A stretch of 64,000 bases of DNA from Paratinospora sagittata (taxonomy: Eukaryota; Streptophyta; Magnoliopsida; Ranunculales; Menispermaceae), in the NCBI GenBank assembly GCA_035771175.1, contig CM069607.1, forward strand, positions 17,678,001 through 17,742,000, given 5' to 3'. Below, piece by piece: positions 47,512 to 57,387 of this stretch. A program made the position numbers and the translations under genes. Every line of letters starts with the position of its first letter. Within the stretch, counting starts at the first letter, position 1. Under the pieces are notes generated by a model. It was given only the letters and a program-made list of their open reading frames with translations, was not told the DNA's origin and searched no databases.

Positions 47512-47870
47512 AATGAACATGCTCCTATGGGAAGGAATGCACTCCTGAGCATTTTCCCGAGACTCAGTAATTTTTTATCAGGGTTTAAGGAACGCGCTCC
47601 TATGGCTTTTCCCGAGACTCAGAATTTTTCTAATCAGGGAAAAAGAACACACTCCTTAAAGAAGGAACACGCTCCCGTTGCCAAGGACAAAATAGGAACA
47701 ATTTGAAGAGTCAATGGTTCTTGTTGAAGGAATTTGTTTCTATGCCCAACTGACATATTGAGGAACGCACACCGTAAGTAAGGAACGCGCTCCTTGATTA
47801 GAGAGAAATCTAAGATTTTTCAAATTTCAAACTAGAAACACGCTCTTGTGTTAAGGAACATGGTCTAGTG
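47512..47870 (+). repeat. CG-rich palindrome array, LTR copy D
   Basis: Near-palindromes such as aggaacgcgctcct recur about eight times (for example 47588-47601 and 47780-47793). They occupy the place held by the aggacgct array in copies A-C. Confidence 0.75.
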
Positions 47871-48811
47871 CCTCGGTGTGGTATTTATTTATAAAGACCA
47901 CACTTGCTCATTTGAAGAACAACTTTTGCAAAACTTAGAGAACTTGTGCATTTTTCGTCTCAGTCTTTTTGCAAGCCAACAACAAGTTCTTGAGTGATTT
48001 AAATCTTCTTTCAAGGCAAAAGTTCAACAACATTTGATCTATTGATCCATACTTCCAAAAATTTCTCCACATCTTTCAAAACTTTGAAAAACTTGAGAGT
48101 TTCTCTTATGCAAGTGTTCAAGACGTTTTAAGTGCTATTTACATCTTCTATTGAGTCTTGATCGTGATTTCTCTCATACAACATCACACAAGAAGAATCT
48201 TGGAGCTTGACCTTACCTAGTGGGGTATACATTTCTATATCTAGATTCTTGTGATTTTGGTTTATACTAATCAGTTTTGTGCTTATATTATCTCTTTAAA
48301 GCTGATTTTGTGTTGAGTTGTGTTTGTCAAACCCTATCTTGATCTTCATAACAAAATACCTTGTTTAGTGGTTTTATAAATAGTTTGTGATATCGATTCA
48401 TGTGTTTACATTATATTATATTGAATCAAAGTTTTAGATCAATACTTGATTTGTTTGATTCTTGATCTTAATCACATATTCATTTAGAATCATCAACTTT
48501 TGATCATCACAGTATACTGATTCTCGTGCTTTAAACTTATCATTGTTTAGAATCAATATCTTGATAGTTGCGCATATTCGATTCACGATTTTACATCATG
48601 CATATTTGAATCGATTGCATTTGAGAAAAACTATTTCAACACTTTGCATCATTTAAAATCATAGTGGCTGGAATAGTATTGTTGACTCATTCGAGATTGT
48701 AAGCTTATATTGTTGAGAGTGTTATTAAACACTTTTCTATATCTTTTGTAATCTTGATGTATTGTTGACTTGATTAAGTCAACCGGGACATTACCATATT
48801 TTTCACGGCAC

Positions 48812-48990
48812 GTAACCATGCCTGTAACTTAGTTACAAGTGTGGCTATCTAGCCAAGCCCTGGTATAGGCTAGTTTGTGGCTTTTTAACCAAGCCCTAGT
48901 GTAGGTTAGTGGTTGTAACTTTTCTAACCAAGTCCTTATGTCGGTTAGAGTGTAAATGGCTTCTAATCATGCCCGTAAGTAATTAACCAA
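48812..48990 (+). repeat. Hairpin array, LTR copy D
   Basis: Stems gtaac/gttac (48812-48836), ctagcc/ggctag (48849-48873), taacc/ggtta, and tctaacc/ggttaga (48923-48949), with loops of the type aagcccttgtgt or catgcctgtaa. The stems differ but each stays paired. Confidence 0.75.
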
Positions 48991-49214
48991 TAGTGTATTA
49001 AAAAATCTTGATCATGGTGATTGGGTAGCGGACGTAGATTCAAAGGGAACCGAACCACTCTAAATTCTCTATGCTCATTTATCTTTCCTGCATTTGTTAT
49101 TTGAATTGTTACCTATTGCGCACTTCACTTATTTAATTAAAATATCCAAAAGGTAACACGAAAATCCGCCAAGTCCAATTCATCCCCCTTTTGGACTATA
49201 ATATTGGGCCAACA

Positions 49215-51089
49215 GTTTCAGTCGGTAGACCTAACACAATTCAACACCATTTCAGCTACTTCCACAACCAACCACATAGGATTATACCCAAGGTTCATGC
49301 ATGATCTTAATATGTAAGACTACATTCATGACATAATGATTTAACACATAATTGACTACACTAGTTTGACAAGCATGCTAAAATTTCCAACATACACGTA
49401 TTCATGAGCATGTATAACATCACCATATATCCTAAACATGTTTTCTACATCAACAAACATAAGCATGGATATACATTAAATAATACAAGAGCATGAATAA
49501 CAACCCTAGCCATTACATAAGCATGTGAATTTACCCTACATTTATGTAAACTAATTTCATTCTCTAACATGAATACATGATAGACATATTTATTCACATC
49601 ATTCATGAAAATAAGCTCATCTAACAATATCTCATGCTAACATCATTCAACAATAGGCATGAAGACATGAATCATGATATAAAACATTCTTTATAGCTAT
49701 GATGATATGCATATGAAGTGGGAATGGAATCTACTCACAGCGATACCGTTACCAAACTAGTTCCCCGTCTTGGGAACCTTCACCTCATTTGCCTGTGCTC
49801 ACTTCCTAGCATTCATAGAACTAATCTTAGTTCATCTCAACTATAGAATACAACCACACTTATTTACATTCTAACAATACCTTTTACAATCTTAACTAGA
49901 ATCCATTACTAATTATGCTTTGATAATGATTCTCATACCCATTTGTAGAGACAAAGGGTATTTGGGGTTCATTCATGGATTCTCTAACATTTCACTTGGG
50001 ATTTATGTGTTTTCACACACCCAAGATCATCAAAGGATTCTTGGTCTCCAATTATTCAACATATCTTAAGGGTTTTGTCATCTAAAGCCCTTGTATATGA
50101 CCAAGGTTCCAATTTGGAAACTTAACATCAACATCCATTAATCATGTAATTTCTAGTTCTTTTAGCATGATTTCATCTGACAAGGTGAAATTTCCAAAGA
50201 AAAGCATAAAGAGAACTAAAATCCAAAAAATCGAATCAAAACCCTCATGGGTTGCTTGACGAACAAGACATTTCAAAAAATCCCCAAAACTACCATAAAT
50301 CCTCCCATTCTTGATCAAAACCATGTTTAAATCATCAAAACAACTTTAAAAACAACATTAAAGTCCCAAGAAACCCATTCAAATTCAAAATCCCAACATG
50401 AGTAAGATAACTTGTTCTCCAAGAAAACCCAAAATCAAAGAATTAAACCAAGGAAAAGGGAGAGATTATATACCTTTAATCTCTTAGTTTGGTGTTTGGA
50501 TGCTCCAAATCACCTTTTAGAATCAATTAGAGTCACCCTTGAATGTCCCCCCGGTTTCACCTCAAAAGTTCTCTTTTTTAGAGAATGTTGGAAAGTTTGA
50601 AAATGGGAGAAAAATCAAGTTTATATAGAACTCCAAACATGGAAACACATTTCTACAAGGGGAAATGTGTTTCCGGAGGGAATCCAGAAACTAGCACTTG
50701 GGAGGTGGAAGGGAAACGAGAGTCCAAACGCTTTTCTTCTATGGAAACACGTTTTCCCCAAGTGGAAATGCGTTTCTTCTTTGGAAACGTGTTTCCCCCA
50801 GGTTCATTGGGGAAACACGTTTCTCCCTTAGGGAACGCATTTTTCTTCCTTCTTTTCAGGTTTTTGCATGTTTTTCTTCTTAGTTTTCATCGTTTCTGAG
50901 TCCCGGTACTTCATGAATGGTGTTTGACACTAAAATTTGGTTTTCTAAGGTTCTTAACACCTCATTTTAAGATTCATTTGAGTCTTCGACTCAATAATTT
51001 ACGGTTTCTATGGGTTCAAAGTTTCCAATTTCCTCAAGATAATAGAATTATGTTCGGTAAATTGTCTTAATATTTAGCGGGGCGTCACA
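49215..51089 (-). mobile_element. Tekay-2 3' LTR, segment 2 (inner end)
   Basis: Resumes after copy D with gtttcagtcgg and ends GGGGCGTCACA at 51089, so on the minus strand it begins TGTGACGCCCCGC. The polypurine tract complement (actacccctctt) follows. Total LTR without insertions is about 2.7 kb. Noncoding; small open frames inside are spurious. Confidence 0.8.
50641..50850. repeat. Cluster of GGAAACACGTTTCC-like palindromes
   Basis: At least six ggaaac(a/g)(c/t)gttt-type motifs in about 200 bp of the Tekay-2 LTR, for example near 50742, 50782 and 50811. A sparser version is in the Tekay-1 LTR at 40050-40100. Confidence 0.7.
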
Positions 51090-51714
51090 ACTACCCCTCT
51101 TAAAAGAAATTTTGTCCTTGAAATTAAAGGAAAGGTAGGGACTTACTGGACTTAAATAGATCAAGGAAGTTATCTTGCATGTAGTCCTCCCGCTCCTATG
51201 TGATATGTTCGTCTCCCTTTGCCATCCACTTTACTTTGAGAAGTGGTATCTCCTTGTTCTGGAGTTGTTGCACTTTTTGATCAAGAATCTCTGTCAGTTT
51301 TTCCTCATAAGTAGCCGCATCATCAATCTCTAAACCACTCCATTCAATGATATAACTCTAATCTGGATAATACTTCCGGAGCATCAATACATGAAACACA
51401 TTATGAACTCCGACCAACTATGGTGGTAAAGCGAGTCAATAAGCTAACGGGCCAACTCTCTCAAGAATCTCAAACGGCCCAACATAGTGGGGAGCCAACT
51501 TGTCCTTTACCTCAAGCCTCAAATGACCTTGTGTGGCGAGACCCTCAAATACACATGGTCCCTCACCACAAACTCTAAGGTTCTACGTCGTCGATCAACA
51601 TAACATTTTTGTCTATCCTGGGCTGCCTTCATCCTCTGCCTGATCTACTTGATCAGATTTGTGTGGTCTTGTACTACATTTTGCCCAGTAATCGATGCCT
51701 CACCTGTTGATGTA
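51090..51714 (-). pseudogene. Tekay-2 integrase C-terminal remnant
   Basis: Corresponds to 40327-40950 of Tekay-1: polypurine tract, FKDKIS-like end, chromodomain area, then PRSYVGPFEIL-type and VHNVF segments in broken frames. It ends at tcacc (51710-51714), the target duplication of LTR copy E. The matching unbroken host in Tekay-1 (near 40940) confirms the joint. Confidence 0.7.
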
Positions 51715-52076
51715 AGGTCTGTCACCCGATTTTGTTTTGATGATTACAAACAACATACTCGTGATCACTAATCTGTTTGGCTTAGTTGTTTCAGTGCTAA
51801 CTAGCTACATCAGATGGATTAAACTATACTGTCAAAGCATGTAAATGGAACAACAATGCATGAAGATTCAAAAGCTTCATGTTTGTAATCCTTAGTTTAG
51901 AATCTTAGTGTTGTAGAATAATTCTTACTCGTTCCAACCACAATATGATTTGCATCTTTCGAAAATCATGCATATAGGTTATCATACTCATGCATGTACA
52001 CTATTATTATATTGATCATGCATGCACGCACATTGTCATGATTATTATGCAATCATATAGTTAAGATTGTTTATCA

Positions 52077-52078
<2 letters not shown>

Positions 52079-52125
<47 letters not shown>
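52079..52125. repeat. (AT)n microsatellite
   Basis: About 23 AT units in LTR copy E, absent at the same place of copy D. Confidence 0.95.
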
Positions 52126-52127
<2 letters not shown>

Positions 52128-52349
52128 TTGATTATCATGCACTCGTATTGCCAAATTTTCATGGTTTTATCGTTTTACGTGTATCATATTGAATGTTTTG
52201 ATCATCTATTTTAATCGATCGTTTTACACGTATTTATTTTTGTCAATTGTGTTTCAATCTTGTCAAAAAAGTTTTTAAAGGTAGTTTATATGTTTGACAA
52301 TGTCTTAAACTCTTTTTGATTGAAAAATTGGGTTTCTATCACTTCAACG

Positions 52350-52715
52350 TGAAGGAACGCGCTCTTCTTTCAAGAAACGCATTCCTGTGGATTTTCTCGA
52401 GACTCAAATTTTTCTTAACAGAGTTTAAGGAACGTTGTGCTCCTTAAGAAAAGAACGCGTTCTTGTGGTTTTCTTCGAGACTCAAATTTTTTTGATCAGG
52501 AAAAAAGGAACGCACTTACCTTAATAGGAACGTGTTCCTGTAGTCAAGGACAAAATAGAAAATTTTATAGAGTTAGTGGTTCTTGATGAAGAACCTCACT
52601 CCTATGCCCAACGAACACATTAAGGAATGTGCTCCTTAATTGTAGGGAAATCTAAAAAGTTTTAGATTTCAAAGCAGAAGCGCGCTCCTTCATTAAGGAA
52701 CACGTTCTTGTGCCT
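52350..52715 (+). repeat. CG-rich palindrome array, LTR copy E
   Basis: Repeats of ggaacgcgctc, gaacgcgttctt and aggaacgtgttcct at irregular spacing, equivalent to the array in copy D. Confidence 0.75.
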
Positions 52716-53667
52716 CAATCTGATGTTTTTCTATAAATACCACACTTGCTCATTTGAAGAGCAACTTTTGCAAAATTATAAAACTTGTGCCATTTTTCAC
52801 ACTATCATTTCTACAAGTCCAAAATAAGTTCTTGAGTGATTTTAAACATCTTTCAAAGTAAAAGTTCACCTACATTTATGTCTTTGATTCATACTTCCAT
52901 ATAGTTCGCCTAATCCTTCAAACTCTTTGAGAAACTTGTGTATTTCTCTTGAGCAATCGATCTAAACGTTTTTGAGTGAATTCTTCACATCTTGTTGATT
53001 CTTGATCATCATTGAACGAGGAATCTCTCAACCATCATCACACTTGAAGAATCTCTGAGCTTCATCCTTACCTAAGTTGGGTAAAATCTTTCCATTAAGA
53101 TTCTTGTGATTTTGTTTGAGTAAATCGATTTTGTGTTTGATTTGATATCTAGAAAATCGTTTTTGATTTGAGTACTATTTGTGAAACCATATTTGATATT
53201 CATATTACATTATCTTGTGTAGTGGTTTCATACATATCATGTGGTATTGATTCATGTGCTAAACTTACATTATTTTGAATCGATTTCATTGATCATTACT
53301 TGAGTATTTTGATTCTTGATCTTAACCATTTATATATTTAGAATCAATAAGTCTTGATCATTCCTGCATATTGATTTTTATGCTTTATACATATCATTGT
53401 TAGAATTAATATTTGGATACATGTGCATATTCGATTCTTGATTTCATATCATTAATATTTGAATCGATTGCATGTATTTGAAATCATTTATTTCAACACT
53501 TCATAGCATTTAAAATATTATGGTTGGAATAGTAGTGATTATTCATTCAAGATTGTATGCTTAATATTGTTGAGAGTGTTTTAGAACATCTTTCTCTATC
53601 ATTTGTAATCTTGATGTATTGTTGACTTGTTAGTTAATCGAGACTATACCATATCTTTGTACGGCTC

Positions 53668-53940
53668 GTAACCACGTCCATAAGTTGGTTACTGTGCGAC
53701 TTTCTAGCCAAGCCCTTGTGTAGGCTAGTGTGTATGGATTTCTAACCAAGCTCTTGTGTTGGTTAGTATGTGTGGCTTTCTAACCAAGCCTTTGTGTAGG
53801 CTAGTGTGTGCGGCTTTCTAACCAAGCTTGTGTGTGGCTTTCTAACCAAGCCCTTGTGTTGGTTAGTTTGTGTGGCTTATAACCAAGCCCTTATGTTGGT
53901 TAATGTGTACAACTTCTAGTCACGCCTGTAAGTTGACTAG
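53668..53940 (+). repeat. Hairpin array, LTR copy E
   Basis: About eight hairpins. First: gtaacca/tggttac around cgtccataagt (53668-53692). Middle: ctagcc/ggctag and ctaacc/ggttag around aagcccttgtgt. Last: ctagtca/tgactag around cgcctgtaagt (53916-53940). All stems of six or seven pairs are perfect or nearly so. Confidence 0.8.
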
Positions 53941-54171
53941 CCATAGTGTATTGGGAAATCCTGATCGTGGGTGATTGGGTAGTAGACGTTGGTTCAAGGG
54001 GAACCGAACCACTATTAATCGTTGTGTCTATTTATCTTTTTCCTACACTGGATTATTTTGATTCTTACCTACTACGCATATATTCTGTTTAAATTAATTA
54101 ACCGAAAGGTAACGCGAAAATCCACCAAGTCCAATTCACCTGCCCCCTTGGACTATAATACTCGGCCAACA

Positions 54172-55410
54172 TCACCGACCTCTACCAAACAAACTAGCGA
54201 TCTACAAGGTCTACCGTATAAGGCCTCAAATGGAGCCATACCAATGCTACTTTGAAAACTGTTGTTGTAAGCAAACTCACACAACGAAATATAAGTCTCC
54301 TCACTAACCCCTAAAGTCAAATACGCAAGCTCTGAGCATGTCCTCCAAGACCTAAATCAATCTCTCTGTCTGGCCATCGATCTGTGGATGGAATGAGGTA
54401 ATCAGGTGAAGTTGGGTGTCAAGAGCTGTCTGTAGACTCTGCCGGAATCTGGATGTAAACCTGGGATCCCGATTTGAAACTATAGACACAAGTACACCGT
54501 GCAATTTCACAATCTCATCTATGTACCTCTTGTTCAGCTCCTCGAGTGGGTTCTTCATAGAGATAGGCAAGAAATGCTTAGACTTGGTCAATCGATCAAC
54601 TATCACCAATATGACATCATGTTTCCTCTATGATCTAGGTAGTCCCGCTACAATGTTCATGGCAATGTTTTCCTACTTCAATTGAGGAATGGATAGTGGT
54701 TGCAATAATCCTCCAGGTCTATGGTGCTCAGTTTTAACCTGTTGGCACACCTTACATCTCTGAACGAAGTTTGCAATATGTTTTTTCATTCCTGCCCACC
54801 AATACATTCTTTCTACATCATGATACATCTTGGTGGCCTCCGGGTGTACTGTATATTTGGTCCTGTGAGCCTCATAGAGTAACTCTCCTCAATGCTCGAT
54901 CCATGGGCACCCGAAGTCTATCTCAATATCTAATCGTGCCATCTAGAGATTCTCTAATCCGGATAGTCAACACGTGTAGCCCAATCTCGATACTCCTCAT
55001 ATTTTCCATCACGCTTATGCTAATCTATCACTTTCTAAAGCTGATACTCGTCATGGTGACCTCCTCTAGCACTCATGTCTCATGTGATAAGCCATTGCTT
55101 CTGCCTCAACTCTCTTCATGCTCAATGCATCTGCTACCACATTGGCTTTTCCTAGGTGATATTCCAATGTGAAATCTTAAACTTTGAGAAGCTCTAACCA
55201 CCACTTCTGTCTCATATTTAACTCTTTCCGAGAAAACAAGTACCTTAGACGTTTGTGGTCCAAGAATAGAGTGAATTTCTCACCATAAAGATAATGCCTC
55301 CATAATATCAGTGCGAACACTATTGCTGCCAGCTCCAGATCATGCACGAGGTAATTCTTCTCATGCACCTTCAATAGTCACAATGCATATGCTATGACTC
55401 TGCCATCCTG
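54172..55410 (-). pseudogene. Tekay-2 integrase and RNase H
   Basis: Minus strand: integrase core with VIVDRLTKSKHFLP, SNRDPRFTS and HPQIDGQTERLI, so all three catalytic residues (Asp, Asp, Glu) are kept. Upstream is an H2C2 region, and at 55177-55374 RNase H reads KNYLVHDLELAAIVFALILW and KRLRYLFSRKELN. Stops and shifts remain (for example after RLI, and in the zinc domain). Reverse transcriptase, protease and gag are missing, cut near 55410. Confidence 0.8.
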
Positions 55411-55434
55411 CATAAGTACACATATATGTATATT

Positions 55435-55479
<45 letters not shown>

Positions 55480-56159
55480 GTTTTATATTTATTTCGAGCT
55501 TAAGACTGTGCCTTTAGGTCGACCCTTTGGGCCGAGCCTTTAGACCAAGTTTGCAAGCCGGGCCGGGTCTAGCAATATAATTTTGGACCCACCCAATTAT
55601 TTTTGGGACTGCGCTGGCCCATGGGTCTAGAGCCTAAACCCTAGCAACACACTTGCTATTCTTTTGCTTTGGTTTTTGGTTTTTTGTTTTTTTGTGTTTT
55701 TTTTTTAATGATGGTGAAGCCTTTTTGTTGTTACTCAATTTTCCTATGATTCAAACTACTCATAATTCAATTTTTTAATTAACCAATAATTAGTTATAGG
55801 GCTAATTTATTTAATAATTTACTTGGACCCATTTTCCTTCACTTATCTTATTTTTAAGTTTCCTTTATATACAATTTCTTTTTTCACCTTTTACCACGTT
55901 AGGTTGTGTTTGGTTGGTGTTTGTGGTTTAAAAACTTGGATCCAATTAAAAAATAAAAAATTCAGAAAACGATGTTTCATTGTTTTCTAAAAACAACTTA
56001 TTTTCTTTATAAAAAGTGAAAAACTATTTTTGAATTCTCAACATTTTACTATTTTTTTTACTCACTTTCTATTTCTTAATAAAAAAGACTTTTGATTAGT
56101 TTATTCATCTTATATTAATTTTTGTTGGTAAATTAATAATAGCTATTCACTCAATCATT
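55411..56159. other. Noncoding border with TATATG microsatellite
   Basis: A (TATATG)n run lies at about 55425-55480 where Tekay-2 ends. Then comes GC-richer DNA with cctttaggtcgaccctttgggccgag and an AT-rich stretch that shares gattcaaactactca with about 5968. No gene seen. Confidence 0.5.
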
Positions 56160-56713
56160 TTTCTGGGATGTCCTCGCGGGTTTTTCAAATTTGTCAAGTG
56201 GCTTCGTTGGCTACACTTTTGAGGTCATATCTGGCTTGAAAGAAATAACAGGCTTTTCCAAAACAACAACCAGGATGTTTTGATGTGTTGCGATCAGATT
56301 CTTTTGCTTGCAGCTTCTTAGGTGGCTTCCTCAAAGCTTTGCCAGTGGTTTTACTTTGCATGATCAGAGTTCAAGCGTATAAAAACCAAAGATGTTTTGG
56401 TTTGCTGGACGTCGTCCTTGCTAGAAATCTCCGAGTGTTGATTTCTGTGGGAACTTGCATATATATGATCTGTGTTCCTCTCCCTCTTTCCCTATCACTA
56501 TTCACTACACTCCAGAAGAAGAGAATTTCTACAACTCAAGACGATAAAAATTCTGATGATATATATAGTTGCATAGCTTCTAATTATAAGGATAGCACGC
56601 GCGTGATCCCCAGTTTCTATATCTTGAAAAGCATCTTTCCTTCTTTCTTACATCTTTGCTGTGTTCTAAATTTGTTCCTTACCGGGAATATATATATATA
56701 TATAAAAAAAAAC
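56160..56713 (+). pseudogene. LINE 3' end fragment
   Basis: Reads IWLERNNRLFQNNNQDV and then AASWVASS, the end of the zf-RVT region as in the LINE at 301-2330 (IWLDRNNRIV), followed by a divergent 3' tail and ending in (TA)n then nine A at 56704-56712. Only about 80 residues of the protein remain. Confidence 0.7.
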
Positions 56714-57387
56714 CTGTTATAATTGTGACAAACGGGTAAACGCCCGGGTGGGGTAAATACCATGAGCAATTAACCTACCTATTTGCCATTTTAATACAAT
56801 CATTTTCCTTTCCTTTTGACATATGGGTGGATTCAGATTTTAGTATCTTTACTTTCTAAAAATTAATTCCTCTTCTTCAAAAGTTTACTCAACTAAGTTG
56901 ATTTCACTCTTTATTAAAGAGCACCACAGATAGATCATTGAAGCTTGTAATTGAACAGCATGGTTTATAGCTTATTGTGAGTGACATGAATTCTTCTAGA
57001 GTTCCACAAGCCATGAAGGCCAAGCACAAAAAAAATAAAAAAATTACAGCTTGATTTCATTATTGAAAACACATTTTACATTAACCATCAGATACAAAAA
57101 TATTGAACCAAAAGCAGTGGTAACAGAGAAGAATTTGGGATCAAAACATCAAAAAATTAATGGCACTTGTTAATATACACCAAAAAATTATTGGAAGATT
57201 GATGATTTACCAAGAGATGATAAAATCAGCTAACCTACAGATAATACTGGCCAAATAACTAATTCCATTCTCTCAAGACTTTCAAGAAGGGGCAAAAATA
57301 TTGGAGCCATTTGCTGATCAGCAACAAACACAGGGAGAACCAACCAAGTTAATTAATCTCTTATAGTCCTGACAGTACCATCATCGA
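56714..57387. other. Intergenic DNA downstream of LARP6
   Basis: AT-rich, no coding frame. The part nearest 57387 is the 3' untranslated region of the minus-strand LARP6 gene; no poly-A signal could be chosen with confidence. Confidence 0.5.

Larger units (their letters stand above)
44172..49214 (+). mobile_element. Solo LTR copy D of hairpin-array family, interrupted
   Basis: Perfect gtttc duplication (44167-44171 and 49215-49219). It starts TATTAATGTAACT (TG changed to TA) and ends ATATTGGGCCAACA. After 43 bases it is opened by the solo LTR 44215-46938; removing that gives about 2.3 kb. Internal order is like copy E: palindrome array, poly-pyrimidine stretches, hairpin array, then gggtagcggacgtag and cgaaccactctaaat. 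Confidence 0.85.
51715..54171 (+). mobile_element. Solo LTR copy E of hairpin-array family (2457 bp)
   Basis: The cleanest copy: perfect tcacc duplication (51710-51714 and 54172-54176), ends TGTTGATGTAAGG and CTCGGCCAACA. It contains ttttgatgattacaaac near the start, an AT microsatellite (52079-52125), the palindrome array (52350-52715), the hairpin array (53668-53940), gtagacgttgg and cgaaccactattaatc. No internal retrotransposon DNA is present, so this is a solo LTR. Confidence 0.9.

Noticed and set aside
56285..56722. Plus-strand 145-codon frame with hydrophobic stretches
   Set aside because: It overlaps a LINE 3' fragment in another frame; the hydrophobic part is the LINE tail.
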